Part shown: positions 7,420 through 16,486 of the stretch, piece by piece
How positions within the stretch are numbered: the first letter of the stretch is position 1
Layout of the letters: each line of letters starts with the position of its first letter
The notes under the pieces: model-generated
Told to the model about the DNA's origin: nothing
What the model saw: the letters and a program-made list of their open reading frames with translations, nothing else
Database searches by the model: none
From: Aeromicrobium sp.
GTDB lineage: Bacteria > Actinomycetota > Coriobacteriia > Anaerosomatales > Anaerosomataceae
Assembly: GCA_015351705.1 (NCBI GenBank)
Contig: JADIIM010000034.1
Coordinates: 1-64,000 of the forward strand
Length of the DNA: 64,000 nt
Reading direction: 5' to 3'
Made by a program: the position numbers and the translations under genes

Positions 7420-9201
7420 TCAGTCGGTGGGCACCCAGCCTGCGTACGCCTTGATGAGGTCCTGCTTCGTGACGACGCCGGTCACCGCCCCCGGGTCGGA
7501 ACCGTCGACCACGACCACCCGGCCGATGCCGTGTGTCTCGATGAGGTCGAGGGCCCGGCGTGCGGGCTCGTCCGGTGTCACCGTGATCACGGGCGTGCTC
7601 ATGACCGCCGAGACCGGTGTGGTCTCGCGCTCGGCATGCGGTACCCGCTGCGCGTCCTTCCAGCTGACCACGCCTACGAGGCGCCCCTCGGCATCGAGGA
7701 CCGGGAAGCCGTGATGCCGGGTCCGCCCCACGAGGCGCAGGAGCTCGATGACCATCATCTCCGCAGGGGCGGTCACCGGATCGGTCGTGCACACGCGTCC
7801 GACCGGCACCCGGCGCAGTATGTCCTGCTGCTCGCGTGTGGCGCTCGCGTGCTGGCTCTCGTAGATGGTGTGGTCGCCGGAGGCGAGCGAGGCGGCCGTG
7901 TTCGCGAGGACGAGTGGGATGATCAGCGTGAAGTTGCGCGTGCTCTCGCACAGCAGGATCGCCGTGGCGAGCGGGACCTTGGCGACCGAGGCGTACAACG
8001 CGCCCATCCCCGCGATCACGTACAGGGCGGGGTTCTGTGCCGCGTCGGGAAACAGGTGGGTGGCCAGCGTGCCCACCAGTCCGCCGAGTACCGCGCCGAT
8101 GAACAGTGAAGGCGCCATGTCGCCGCCGGCGCCCCCGGAGCCGATCGTGAGCGAGGTCGCGACGATCTTGCCCGCCAGCAGGAACGCGAGCAGTCCGGCC
8201 GTGAGGCGGTAGTCGATGATGTCCTGGATCGTCCCGTAGCCCATGCCGAGCACCCTCGGCAGGAGCAGGCCGAGCATGCCGAGGGCCAGTCCGCCGAGGG
8301 CTGGCTTGGCCCATGCGGGCGCGGTGAGCCGGGTGAACCGCGCGAAGACCGCATAGAACACGCGGATATGCACGATGCCCACCAGGCTCGCCAGCGCGCC
8401 GATCACGAGCATGACGGCCACGTCGAACAGACTGAACTCCCAGGCCAGCGGCGCGGAGAACATCGGCTCGAAGCCGAAGAACAGGGAGAAGACGAGGTAA
8501 GCGGTGAGCGAGCTCACGAGGGCGGGCAGCATGTGGTCGTACTCCATGCCGTAGATGTACAGCACGCTCACGGCGAACAGCGCCGCGCCCACCGGCGCCC
8601 TGAACACCGCGCCGAGACCGGCGGCGATGCCGCAGATCGCCAGGATGCGCGCGTCGCGCTCCTCGAAGGAGAACGACAGTCGGCGGGGGAGGTCCAGCAG
8701 CCGGACCCAGCGCGCCACGAGTGAGCCGATCGCGGCGCCGATGAGCACCGTGGGGCCCTCTCGGCCGGCACTTCCGCCGCTGGCGAGCGTGATCGCCGAG
8801 GTGAGCATCGTGAACGGCGCCGTCCTGCGTGGCAGGCGGCCCCCATCGGCATGGATCGCGTCGATCGCACGGTCGGTCGACCCCGGGCTGGTGCCGGAAT
8901 CGGGGCTCCATGTGGCCCGAAGGACGCCGACGGCCAGCCCGCCCAGGGCGGGTACGAGCGGGAGGAGCCACCAGGCCGGAAGAGCATCGACGAGACGCGC
9001 CGCGCCGGTATCGAGGGTTTCGAGCAGCCAGACGAACGCCGCGGCCGCGAGTCCGCCCACCACACCCGTGGAGCCGCCCAGGATCGACCACTTGTAGAGT
9101 TGCTGCCAGCTGCGCAGGTGGTACGCGCGGGCCCGCAGGGCCTCCACGGTGTCCTTGACGAGGTCGGGCCTGCGCTGCGGCGCAGGCTGTCGGTCGGTCA
9201 T
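7420..9201 (-). CDS. ClC-family chloride channel/transporter with CBS pair
   Basis: This encodes 593 residues. A ClC core of about ten or more membrane helices contains the gating glutamate motif GSAGREGPTVLIG and the later GSGGAGGDMAPSLFIGA segment. A C-terminal pair of CBS domains (about 460-590, VCTTDPVTAPAEMMV and VMSTPVITVTPDEPA) likely regulates it by adenine nucleotide binding. The start is ATG at 9201, with GAGGAG eight nt upstream and only four nt after the upstream stop; a longer open frame reaching 9618 is rejected because it overlaps the antiporter. It moves chloride, possibly in exchange for protons, and is cotranscribed with the antiporter. Confidence 0.93.
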   Translation of the reverse strand: MTDRQPAPQRRPDLVKDTVEALRARAYHLRSWQQLYKWSILGGSTGVVGGLAAAAFVWLLETLDTGAARLVDALPAWWLLPLVPALGGLAVGVLRATWSPDSGTSPGSTDRAIDAIHADGGRLPRRTAPFTMLTSAITLASGGSAGREGPTVLIGAAIGSLVARWVRLLDLPRRLSFSFEERDARILAICGIAAGLGAVFRAPVGAALFAVSVLYIYGMEYDHMLPALVSSLTAYLVFSLFFGFEPMFSAPLAWEFSLFDVAVMLVIGALASLVGIVHIRVFYAVFARFTRLTAPAWAKPALGGLALGMLGLLLPRVLGMGYGTIQDIIDYRLTAGLLAFLLAGKIVATSLTIGSGGAGGDMAPSLFIGAVLGGLVGTLATHLFPDAAQNPALYVIAGMGALYASVAKVPLATAILLCESTRNFTLIIPLVLANTAASLASGDHTIYESQHASATREQQDILRRVPVGRVCTTDPVTAPAEMMVIELLRLVGRTRHHGFPVLDAEGRLVGVVSWKDAQRVPHAERETTPVSAVMSTPVITVTPDEPARRALDLIETHGIGRVVVVDGSDPGAVTGVVTKQDLIKAYAGWVPTD

Positions 9202-9205
9202 GCCT

Positions 9206-10870
9206 TCACTCCTCAGAGGCGTCCTGCTCGGGTAGCGGGACGATGAGCACTGGTACGTCCAACGAGTCGAGCACCCGATGGTGCGCTGTCCGCAGCGGCG
9301 AGAGGCCGGGGCCGCTGCGCGACCCCCGGAGCGGCGCTCCCATGGCCACCAGATGCACGTCGCGTTCGCGCACGATGCGCGCGATCCCGCGGTCGAGCGA
9401 CCGGGCCGTCCGCACGGTCGTGTCGACATCGTACCCCTGTGCGCGGACCGTCGCCGCGAGTCCGGCGAGGTGGCGTTCGGCGATGCGGAAGGCGTCGCCG
9501 GAACTGATGGCGCGACCCGGCACGATGATGTGGGCGAGGAGCACTGCGGGTCGGCAACCGTCGGTTCCACGTCCTGCAGCAGCAAGCGTGTTGAGCAGGC
9601 GCTCGGCGGGCAGCGCACCGCTGACGGGCATCAGGACCGTCCGAGAGTCGCACGTCTCGGCTTCGCCGGGGCCTCCCGGCGTGTTGACAGGCTCCAGCGT
9701 GCACGTGACGGCACGCTTGGTCAGGACCGGTCCGACGACCTCGAAGAACACGAGCGCAGCGAGCACGACCGCGTTGACGGTGGCGCCGGACTCGGGGAAG
9801 GCCTGCGCCGCGGCGAGGGCGAGGCCCACGGCAACGCCCGCCTGCGGAAGCATGCCGAGGCCGACCCAGGCCGCCTGCTTCGTCGTGTACCCGGCGGCAA
9901 GCGCGCCGGCCATGCCTGCGACGAACTTGCCGGTGCTGCGGGCGGTGATGTAGGCGACGGCCACGAGTCCTGCGGCGAGCGCGGCCGCGAGCTCGAGGTG
10001 GGCTCCCGCCAGCGTGAAGAAGATGATGTAGACCGGGTACTCGACCGTGCGCAGCGAGCGGAACACACGGCCGGGGTCGCCGCGCCGGCCCTCGGCGGTG
10101 GCGGTGGTGATGCCGGCGACGAGCGGCGCGAGCAGCGCGGAGAACCCGAGCACCTGCGCGGCGGCGACAACAAGCAGGACCGTTACCAGGCCGAGGGCGA
10201 GGAGCTCTCCTTCGCGGAAGACGTGTCGCAGCACCCGGCTCAGCACAAGGCCTGCCAGCAGCCCGAGGACGAGTGCGCCGCCCACCTGCTGGGCCGTGTG
10301 GAACATCGCTTCGCCTACGGTCTCGTGGATCTTGAGCGACAGCATGAGGAACGGCGCGGCGGCCGCGTACAGCACCACCGTCACGATCGAGTCGAGTGCG
10401 GAGCTTCCGAGCAGCGTGTCACAGGCGCGGCTCTTCGCCCGCATCTCGGAGATGATCGCCATCACCGTTGCGGGCGCGCCCGAGACCGCGATGATCGCCA
10501 GCAGCCATACGGTGACCGGGTCGCCGGGCGCAACGAGGTGGACGGCGAGGGCGACGAGCACGCCGGGCAGGACGATGTCGAGGACCGACGTCAGCCAGAA
10601 CGAGCGGTGGTGCGTGGCCAGCACCTCTCGGGTCAGCTGCTGGCCGATGAGGAACACGATCACGCCGAGTGCCAGCGGCTCGGCGAACCCGAGCGTGGCC
10701 ATCAGGTCCTCGGAGAGAAGACCGAGACCGTGGGGGCCCGCGACGATGCCCACCAACAGGAAGCCGGTGACCGAGGGCAGCCGTAGCCGGGAGGTGAGGC
10801 GGGCACCCAGGTAGCCGAGGCCGATGAGCGTGCCGACGACCAGGAGGTCGAGCCAGACGGCGTGGTCCAC
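9206..10870 (-). CDS. CPA2 cation/proton antiporter fused to a universal stress domain
   Basis: This encodes 554 residues. Residues 1 to about 390 are a multi-helix CPA2 (KefB/NhaS-like) exchanger with SVTGFLLVGIVAGPHGLGLL near the N-terminus and an SALDSIVTVVLYAAAA segment. After a linker, residues 415-550 form a UspA-like domain (VLMPVSGALPAERLL, then HLVAMGAPLRGSRSGPG, ending DVPVLIVPLP), which may bind ATP. The GTG start at 10870 is preferred because AAGGAG lies four nt upstream and it begins directly before the first membrane helix; an upstream start would add 26 residues. Ion specificity (Na+ or K+) cannot be told. It forms a two-gene operon with the ClC gene. Confidence 0.9.
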   Translation of the reverse strand: MDHAVWLDLLVVGTLIGLGYLGARLTSRLRLPSVTGFLLVGIVAGPHGLGLLSEDLMATLGFAEPLALGVIVFLIGQQLTREVLATHHRSFWLTSVLDIVLPGVLVALAVHLVAPGDPVTVWLLAIIAVSGAPATVMAIISEMRAKSRACDTLLGSSALDSIVTVVLYAAAAPFLMLSLKIHETVGEAMFHTAQQVGGALVLGLLAGLVLSRVLRHVFREGELLALGLVTVLLVVAAAQVLGFSALLAPLVAGITTATAEGRRGDPGRVFRSLRTVEYPVYIIFFTLAGAHLELAAALAAGLVAVAYITARSTGKFVAGMAGALAAGYTTKQAAWVGLGMLPQAGVAVGLALAAAQAFPESGATVNAVVLAALVFFEVVGPVLTKRAVTCTLEPVNTPGGPGEAETCDSRTVLMPVSGALPAERLLNTLAAAGRGTDGCRPAVLLAHIIVPGRAISSGDAFRIAERHLAGLAATVRAQGYDVDTTVRTARSLDRGIARIVRERDVHLVAMGAPLRGSRSGPGLSPLRTAHHRVLDSLDVPVLIVPLPEQDASEE

Positions 10871-11270
10871 GAAACTCCTTCCGGTAGCGTGAAGGCGAAG
10901 TCCGGAGTCTACCCCAGGGTAACGCACGGCCCGCGGCGCTGGCATCATGAGGCTGATTCTGGTAAGTTATCAGGGTTGGTTCGGAAACGGACCACCGGCG
11001 TCATGCACGGTAGAGCGCGCGTTCCTCGTGTGTTCCCGTGCGTGATATCCCAGCGGGGACCGCTGCCGTCCGGGCACGGACCGCCTCGCGCCAGCGCCGC
11101 TTCTGCGCGAACCGCCGCGCGGAGCGACAGACACAGACAACACGATGATAGAGCCACAACGACCGCCACGCGACCTGGCAGCAGGTGCGCGAGCTGTGCT
11201 TTTCATTCACGCGACCCGAAGAGCGCCGACTCACGTCCCGCCGCCTGTGTGGCACACAGGGAGGTGTTCG
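10871..11270. other. 400-bp divergent intergenic region
   Basis: This lies between the divergently transcribed antiporter operon and betaine transporter operon and must hold both promoters. I see no convincing coding frame; the short frames here lack RBSs and protein-like composition. A GGTTGGTTC/GGACCACC hairpin-like stretch is near 10975-11000. No known riboswitch pattern was recognised, although both flanking operons are osmotic or ion-stress genes. Confidence 0.6.
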
Positions 11271-12533
11271 ATGAGCGCAGTCGACGTCCAAGGCGTCTAC
11301 AAGGTGTTCGGTCACAAGGCTGACGCCGCCGTCGAGATGCTCAGGCAGGGGCGCGCGCGTGACGAGGTCGCCGAGGCCACCAACACGGTCCCGGCGGTGA
11401 TCGACGCGTCGTTCTCCATCGAGCGCGGCGAGATCTTCGTCGTTATGGGCCTGTCAGGCTCGGGCAAGTCGACGCTGGTCCGGTGCCTCAACCTGATGCA
11501 CCCGCCCACGGCAGGCACGGTATCCATCGACGGTCGCGACCTCATGTCGCTCTCGGCCCAGGAACTCAGGCGGATGCGTGCCGAGAAGATCAGCATGGTC
11601 TTCCAGCACTTCGGCCTGTTCCCGCATCGCACGGTGCTGGAGAACGCCGGCTGGGGCCTCGAGGTCCGCAAGGTGGACCTCGTAGAGCGCAACCGGCGTG
11701 CGGCCGAGGCACTCGAGCTCGTCGGCCTGAAGGGGTGGGAGTCGTCATACCCAGGCGAGCTCTCCGGCGGCATGCAGCAGCGCGTGGGACTCGCACGAGC
11801 GCTCGCGACCGATGCCGACGTGCTGCTGATGGACGAGGCGTTCTCGGCGCTCGACCCGCTCATCCGCAGCGAGATGCAGGAGCAGCTCGTCAGCTTGCAG
11901 CAGGACCTGCAGAAGACGATCGTCTTCATCACGCACGACCTGAACGAAGCGATGTTCCTTGGCGACCGGATCGCCATCATGAAGGACGGCCGGATCGTTC
12001 AGATCGGCACCACCGAAGACATCCTGCAGGCTCCCGCGGACGACTACGTGCGCTCCTTCGTCCAGGACGTCGATCGCTCGCGGGTGCTCACCGCCGGGTC
12101 GGTCATGGAAGAACCGCTTGCGAAGATCCTTGTACGGGAGGGCCCGAAGGCCGCCCTGCGGCACATGCGGGAACGCCAGACGAGCGGGCTGCTTGTCGTG
12201 GACAAGAAGCGCCGCCTGGTGGGCGCTGCGCTCGATGACGACGTGATCGCCGCCATCCAGCGTGGCGAGCACAGCCTGGACAGCATCGTCTCCACCGGGG
12301 TGGCCACGGTCTCCCCGGAGACACCGCTTGCTGACTGCCTGATCCCCTCGGCCGAGAGCCGGCTGCCGCTTGCGGTCGTGGAGGACGGCAAGCTGCTCGG
12401 CGTCATCCCGCGCGTGACGCTCCTCACCGCGCTGGGGCGCCCGAACGGCAACAGCGAGGACGGCGCGGCGGCCTCATCGGCCGCGGCTGAGGACACACCC
12501 GCAACTGACGATACGACCGGGACGGAGGTGTAG
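11271..12533 (+). CDS. proV: glycine betaine/proline ABC transporter ATP-binding protein with CBS domains
   Basis: This encodes 420 residues of the OpuAA/ProV type. The ATPase domain (about 1-275) shows the typical N-terminal extension KVFGHKADAAVEMLRQG, Walker A GLSGSGKST, signature LSGGMQQRVGLARAL and Walker B VLLMDEAFSALDP. Two C-terminal CBS domains (about 280-400) follow and in this family sense ionic strength or c-di-AMP. It energises uptake of compatible solutes. The ATG at 11271 has GGGAGG seven nt upstream; a longer frame upstream has no RBS. It is followed by proW after two nt and then proX. Confidence 0.95.
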   Translation: MSAVDVQGVYKVFGHKADAAVEMLRQGRARDEVAEATNTVPAVIDASFSIERGEIFVVMGLSGSGKSTLVRCLNLMHPPTAGTVSIDGRDLMSLSAQELRRMRAEKISMVFQHFGLFPHRTVLENAGWGLEVRKVDLVERNRRAAEALELVGLKGWESSYPGELSGGMQQRVGLARALATDADVLLMDEAFSALDPLIRSEMQEQLVSLQQDLQKTIVFITHDLNEAMFLGDRIAIMKDGRIVQIGTTEDILQAPADDYVRSFVQDVDRSRVLTAGSVMEEPLAKILVREGPKAALRHMRERQTSGLLVVDKKRRLVGAALDDDVIAAIQRGEHSLDSIVSTGVATVSPETPLADCLIPSAESRLPLAVVEDGKLLGVIPRVTLLTALGRPNGNSEDGAAASSAAAEDTPATDDTTGTEV

Positions 12534-12535
12534 CC

Positions 12536-13387
12536 ATGCCACTCGAGACGTACCGTATCCCCGTGGGCACCTGGGTCGACACCGCCGTCGACTGGATGAC
12601 CGACAACCTCGAGTGGCTGTTCGACGCCATCTCGTCGTTCCTCTCGGCGCTCATCAGCACCCTCGAATCCGTACTGCTGTGGCCGCCGGCGTTCGTGCTG
12701 GTGCTCATCGTGGCCGCGATCGCCTTCGCGGTGAAGGGCTGGCGCTTCGGCCTGTTCACGGCCGTGTCCTTCTCGCTCATCGCGATGATGGGCCTGTGGC
12801 GCGAGGCGATGTCCACCCTCTCGCTCGTGCTGGTGGCGAGCTTCGTGGCCGTCGTGATCGGCGTGCCGCTCGGCATCCTCGCCGCACGCAACGAGCGGTT
12901 CAGTTCGATGATGAGGCCGGTGCTCGACCTTATGCAGACGATGCCGTCACTGGTCTACCTGATCCCCGCGATCGTCTTCTTCGGCATCGGCAAGGTGCCG
13001 GGCGTGGTGGCCACGGTGGTCTTCGCCATGCCCCCGGCCGTGCGTCTGACCGAACTGGGTCTGCGCCAGGTGGATGCCGAGGTCGTTGAAGCGGGCGAGG
13101 CGTTCGGCGCACCGCCGCTCAAGATCCTCACCCGTGTACAGGTCCCCCTCGCCTTGCCGACCATCATGGCGGGCGTCAACCAGGTCATCATGCTCGCGCT
13201 TTCGATGGTCGTCATCGCGGGCATGGTCGGCGCAGGCGGCCTCGGCGCCGTGGTGTTCCGCGGCGTCACGCGTCTCGACGTGGGCCTGGGCTTTGAAGGG
13301 GGGCTGAGCGTCGTGATCATGGCGGTGTTCCTGGACCGCGTCACGGCGGCGTTCGGCCAGAAGGCATCCAAGCGGGTGTCGCACTAA
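12536..13387 (+). CDS. proW: glycine betaine/proline ABC transporter permease
   Basis: This encodes 283 residues with about six or seven membrane helices. The EAA coupling loop is seen as EAGEAFGAPPLKILTRVQVPLALPTIMAGVNQ (read in two parts), and LMQTMPSLVYLIPAIVFFGIG is the typical ProW/OpuAB transmembrane segment. It forms the membrane channel for the ProV ATPase and receives substrate from the ProX lipoprotein. It begins two nt after proV with GGAGGTGTAGCC as RBS. An amphipathic N-terminal stretch (TAVDWMTDNLEWLFDAIS) precedes the first helix, as is common in this family. Confidence 0.95.
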   Translation: MPLETYRIPVGTWVDTAVDWMTDNLEWLFDAISSFLSALISTLESVLLWPPAFVLVLIVAAIAFAVKGWRFGLFTAVSFSLIAMMGLWREAMSTLSLVLVASFVAVVIGVPLGILAARNERFSSMMRPVLDLMQTMPSLVYLIPAIVFFGIGKVPGVVATVVFAMPPAVRLTELGLRQVDAEVVEAGEAFGAPPLKILTRVQVPLALPTIMAGVNQVIMLALSMVVIAGMVGAGGLGAVVFRGVTRLDVGLGFEGGLSVVIMAVFLDRVTAAFGQKASKRVSH

Positions 13388-13432
13388 GGCCGGGCGCAAG
13401 GAATGTCCGAGCACGATGAAGGGAGTGTTCCT

Positions 13433-14365
13433 ATGATAGGAATGCGGAAGCGACATGGGCGGCTGTTCGCCGCTCTGGGCGTGGCGCTCGTTCTGGCGCT
13501 TGCCGGTATCGCCGGTGTCGGCTGCGCGGCCGATGACGGCGCGGACACCGGTGGCGACAACGGCGCCGCGGCTGGCGGGACGATCCGGATCGGCTGGATC
13601 CCGTGGGACGAGGACATCGCCGTCACGTACCTGTGGAAGCACATCCTCGAAGAAGAAGGCTACTCCGTGGAGCTGACCCAGCTCGACGTCGCGCCGGTGT
13701 TCGAGGGCGTTGCCAGCGGCGATCTGGACCTGTTCCTGGACGCGTGGTTGCCGTCCACCCACTCAGACTACTGGGCCGAGTACGGTGACCGGCTGGAGAG
13801 CCTGTCGGTGTGGTACGACAACGGCCTGCTCACCTGGGCGGTGCCCGAGTACCTCGATATCGACAGCATCGCCGACCTTGCCGGTCGCGCTGACGAGTTC
13901 GACGGCCGCATCGTCGGCATCGAGCCGGGCGCCGGCCTGACGCGCGTTTCGCGCGAGGACGTCATGCCCGGGTACGGTCTCGATGACTACGAGCTCGTCG
14001 AGGGCTCGACGCCTGCCATGCTCGCCGAGCTCGATCGCGCCACCAAGAACGAGGCGCCGATCGTCGTGACGCTCTGGCGTCCGCACTGGGCTTACAGCGT
14101 CTTCCCGATCAAGGACCTTGCCGACCCCGAGGGCCTTCTCGGCGAGGCCGAGGAGATCCACACCGTGGCGCGCCTTGGCTTTGCCGATGACTTCCCCGAG
14201 GTCGCTGGCTGGCTCGAGGCGTTCCTGATGGACGACGACCAGCTTGCGGGCCTCGAGGACCTCGTTCTCAACGAGTACGGTGCGGGCCAGGAAGAGGCGG
14301 CCGTTGAAGAGTGGCTGACCGACCCGGCCCACCGTGCGCTCGTGGACGGATGGCTCGGCAGGTAG
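13433..14365 (+). CDS. proX: glycine betaine-binding lipoprotein
   Basis: This encodes 310 residues. A lipoprotein signal (LAGIAGVGC lipobox) anchors it to the outer face of the membrane. The mature part is an OpuAC-type solute-binding domain beginning IRIGWIPWDEDIAVTYLWK, with DLFLDAWLPSTHSDYW and PIVVTLWRPHWAYS supplying the aromatic cage residues expected for quaternary amines. The start at 13433 is chosen because GGGAG lies seven nt upstream; an earlier ATG at 13403 would place 10 extra residues before the signal. It ends the operon, followed by a strong terminator. Confidence 0.95.
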   Translation: MIGMRKRHGRLFAALGVALVLALAGIAGVGCAADDGADTGGDNGAAAGGTIRIGWIPWDEDIAVTYLWKHILEEEGYSVELTQLDVAPVFEGVASGDLDLFLDAWLPSTHSDYWAEYGDRLESLSVWYDNGLLTWAVPEYLDIDSIADLAGRADEFDGRIVGIEPGAGLTRVSREDVMPGYGLDDYELVEGSTPAMLAELDRATKNEAPIVVTLWRPHWAYSVFPIKDLADPEGLLGEAEEIHTVARLGFADDFPEVAGWLEAFLMDDDQLAGLEDLVLNEYGAGQEEAAVEEWLTDPAHRALVDGWLGR

Positions 14366-14389
14366 CCGAGGACACCCTGCGGGAAACGA

Positions 14390-14422
14390 ACGGCCCCCTG
14401 TCCCGTGCGGACAGGGGGCCGT
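14390..14422. terminator. strong hairpin terminator between convergent operons
   Basis: A 14-bp perfect stem (ACGGCCCCCTGTCC and its complement) with a five-nt loop lies 25 nt after proX. It is convergent with the operon ending at 14479, so it may serve both. No long T tract follows. Confidence 0.8.
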
Positions 14423-14478
14423 CGTGTCGCATGGCCGGTGCGCGTAGTGCAACGACCGTCCCGGTCTGCCGCGTCCGC

Positions 14479-14769
14479 TCAGGCCTGCACGGGCACTGCG
14501 GCGTCGGGGCGGGGCACTGTACCACGCTTGATCTTCGAGAAGACCATGAAGAAGTACGGGATCGCCGCGATGTTCGCGAACAGGATGAGCAGCACCCAGA
14601 GCAGCCGGTTGTTGCTCGTGGGAGTGGCGTTCGGGTACTCCCACTCCTCGCGCAGCACCGAGTCGATCAGCATCCAGAGCCACAGCACCGGCGCCGCAAG
14701 CGTGAGCAGCCCGATCGCAAGGCCGAGCGAGCCCATGCTCATGCCGAAAAGCCAGCCGAACAGTTCCAT
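14479..14769 (-). CDS. small PLDc_N-type membrane protein
   Basis: This encodes 96 residues with two or three membrane helices. The segment LWLWMLIDSVLREEWEYP followed by NNRLLWVLLILFANIAAIPYFF matches the pattern of the PLDc_N domain, the membrane part found before some phospholipase D/cardiolipin synthase enzymes and as stand-alone small proteins. AAAGGA lies eleven nt before the ATG. It is the last gene of the minus-strand PadR operon, 58 nt after the lipoprotein gene, so a role in envelope homeostasis is plausible. No catalytic domain is present. Confidence 0.82.
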   Translation of the reverse strand: MELFGWLFGMSMGSLGLAIGLLTLAAPVLWLWMLIDSVLREEWEYPNATPTSNNRLLWVLLILFANIAAIPYFFMVFSKIKRGTVPRPDAAVPVQA

Positions 14770-14827
14770 CGCCGTGCACGTCCTTTCCGTTCTGTCGAGC
14801 AGACCGTTCTCCGGCCCGCGGGTCGTC

Positions 14828-15574
14828 CTATTCCACTGTCTCCACGGTCACGTCGCCGATGCCGCGCCGCAGCGTGATCTCGAAGCGAACATCCGCGTCA
14901 TCGTACGCGCGGTTGACCAGCGCGCCACCGTCCTGGATGAATCCGTCGGCCTGGTAGCTGCCGAGCCCGTCCTGGTGCCCGACGATCCGCACGCCCACAT
15001 CTGCAGGGACCCTCAATGTGAACGCGCCTGCGCCGCCGTTGATGTCGGCCACCATGTCGTGGGTGGGCTCTCCGCCCGAGAGGTCGATCGTGGAGTCTCC
15101 CGCGCCCATGTTCACCTGGAGGCGCCTGAGGTCGAGCGTGCCGAGGTCGAGTCGACTCTCACCGGCGCCCATGTTGATGGACAGGTCGAGCGGCATGTCG
15201 TCGGGCAGTGCGATGTCCCATGCGTACCGCATCTGACCGGTGAGGTTCAGGCCGAAGGTGGGCCCGCTGGGGGTGCGGACCGCGAGCCGTCCTTCGCCAC
15301 CGCTCACCTCATAGCTCACCTGAGGCCGCCACCTTTCGTCGCTGAACTCGAAGTCCGCGTCCATGACGTCGGCAGCGCCGCCCGAAACGCTGAGCTGTCC
15401 CGCGCCCATGTCGATCGTGGCCACGAGCTCGGTCGCGCCGTCCCGGGGGATCGTGTCGGTGTCCGACGTGTACTCGGGAGCAGGCATCTCCACGCGGACG
15501 CAGCCGCTGGCCGCGATGAGCGCGGCGGCGAGCAGTCCTGCCGCGAGGACACGGGGGGTGATGCTGGTCGTCAT
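14828..15574 (-). CDS. lipoprotein with LiaF/DUF4097-like beta domain
   Basis: This encodes 248 residues. The N-terminus has a lipoprotein signal (AALIAASGC). The mature domain is a beta-solenoid-like adhesin/toastrack fold with repeating INMGAGES, VNMGAGDS and INGGAGAF turns, as in DUF2154/DUF4097 and LiaF-type proteins that sense or respond to envelope stress. The start at 15574 is favoured by GAAGGAGA nine nt upstream; an ATG at 15601 that overlaps the preceding stop would give 257 residues and translational coupling. Exact function unknown. Confidence 0.86.
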   Translation of the reverse strand: MTTSITPRVLAAGLLAAALIAASGCVRVEMPAPEYTSDTDTIPRDGATELVATIDMGAGQLSVSGGAADVMDADFEFSDERWRPQVSYEVSGGEGRLAVRTPSGPTFGLNLTGQMRYAWDIALPDDMPLDLSINMGAGESRLDLGTLDLRRLQVNMGAGDSTIDLSGGEPTHDMVADINGGAGAFTLRVPADVGVRIVGHQDGLGSYQADGFIQDGGALVNRAYDDADVRFEITLRRGIGDVTVETVE

Positions 15575-15600
15575 TGTGGTTCTCTCCTTCAGGGTCGTCA

Positions 15601-16485
15601 TCACTGGTTCGTGTCGGCGTACCGGCCGACGAGGAGTGCTTTGGCGTATGTGGCGTGCATCGCGCCGATACCTCGGCATAGGTGCAGGGTGAGCACGAAG
15701 CCGAGCAGACCGAGAGCGATCACCGGGACGGTCGCCCATGGCTCGAGCACGTAGCCGTATCCGCCCCACTGGATCAGGGGATAGTCGGTCAACGCCTGGG
15801 CCACCGGCAGCGCGACAGTCGTGGCCGACAGCGTGGCGGCGACCGTCACGATCGTGAAGTACACGATTCCGAGCGGGAGCTGGAGCACCATGTACAGGAT
15901 GCTCGTCCACGTCCGCCAATCGGTGAGCCAGTGCTTCACGCGGGTGAACACGTCGCCCTCGGTGAGCGCGCTTCGCGGTCGCCGGGGCATGCGCACGCCG
16001 AGGAGCACCTCGATCAGTCGTCCCTCGGCGAGCGAGAGTGCGCGCACGATGGCGAAGAAGAGCAGCAGCACGAGCACGCCCACACCGATCGGCAGAAGGC
16101 CGAGGCCGGTGGGCAGCAGCGCCGCCACGATCGTGAAGTACGCGATGCCGGTGAGCAGCGACAGAACGAGGTAGAACAGCGCGCCGTAGCTGCGCGCATC
16201 GGTGACCACGCCGAAGAACCTCGCCGCCGGACCACGCTCGACCGCAGGTCGCGGAGTGTGCAGGGCCTGGGCCACCGTGATCTCGGTCTCCAGGTAGGCC
16301 GCAGCGACCTCCTCGGGCGTTCCGTAGCGCTCCACGATCTCGGCGAAGCACTCCTCGTCTCCCTCAGGACACGAGGCCATCTCCGAGCGGAGGTACTCCT
16401 CGGCGTCGTACAGTGCGTCGTGCACGAGTGCGGGGTCGGCCCCGGAAAGCGCCGCCTTGAGCCCCTGCAGGTATCCGTCGATCAT
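15601..16485 (-). CDS. HAAS domain plus putative sensor domain membrane protein
   Basis: This encodes 294 residues. Residues 1-70 form a HAAS/DUF1700-like helical domain (ALYDAEEYLRSEMAS, then EIVERYGTPEEVAAAYL). Residues 85-285 are a membrane 'putative sensor' domain with paired hydrophobic hairpins (SLLTGIAYFTIVAALLPTG, LQLPLGIVYFTIVTVAATL). HAAS proteins are typically encoded with PadR regulators, exactly as here: the ATG is one nt after the PadR stop. The likely role is a membrane sensor or modulator of the envelope response. There is no kinase domain. Confidence 0.88.
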   Translation of the reverse strand: MIDGYLQGLKAALSGADPALVHDALYDAEEYLRSEMASCPEGDEECFAEIVERYGTPEEVAAAYLETEITVAQALHTPRPAVERGPAARFFGVVTDARSYGALFYLVLSLLTGIAYFTIVAALLPTGLGLLPIGVGVLVLLLFFAIVRALSLAEGRLIEVLLGVRMPRRPRSALTEGDVFTRVKHWLTDWRTWTSILYMVLQLPLGIVYFTIVTVAATLSATTVALPVAQALTDYPLIQWGGYGYVLEPWATVPVIALGLLGFVLTLHLCRGIGAMHATYAKALLVGRYADTNQ

Positions 16486-16486
16486 C

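Noticed and set aside
9202-9618. N-terminal extension of the ClC channel reading frame up to 9618
   Set aside because: It overlaps the antiporter's USP domain in another frame, has non-protein-like composition, and an ATG with GAGGAG at the right distance exists at 9201.
10871-11270. Osmotic or c-di-AMP riboswitch before the betaine operon
   Set aside because: No match to the conserved ydaO-type segments could be made by eye, only an isolated hairpin.
14828-16351. Single 507-residue protein from the open frame spanning the lipoprotein and HAAS genes
   Set aside because: The upstream part is out of frame with the well-supported HAAS/sensor gene, and the lipoprotein has its own start, RBS and signal peptide.
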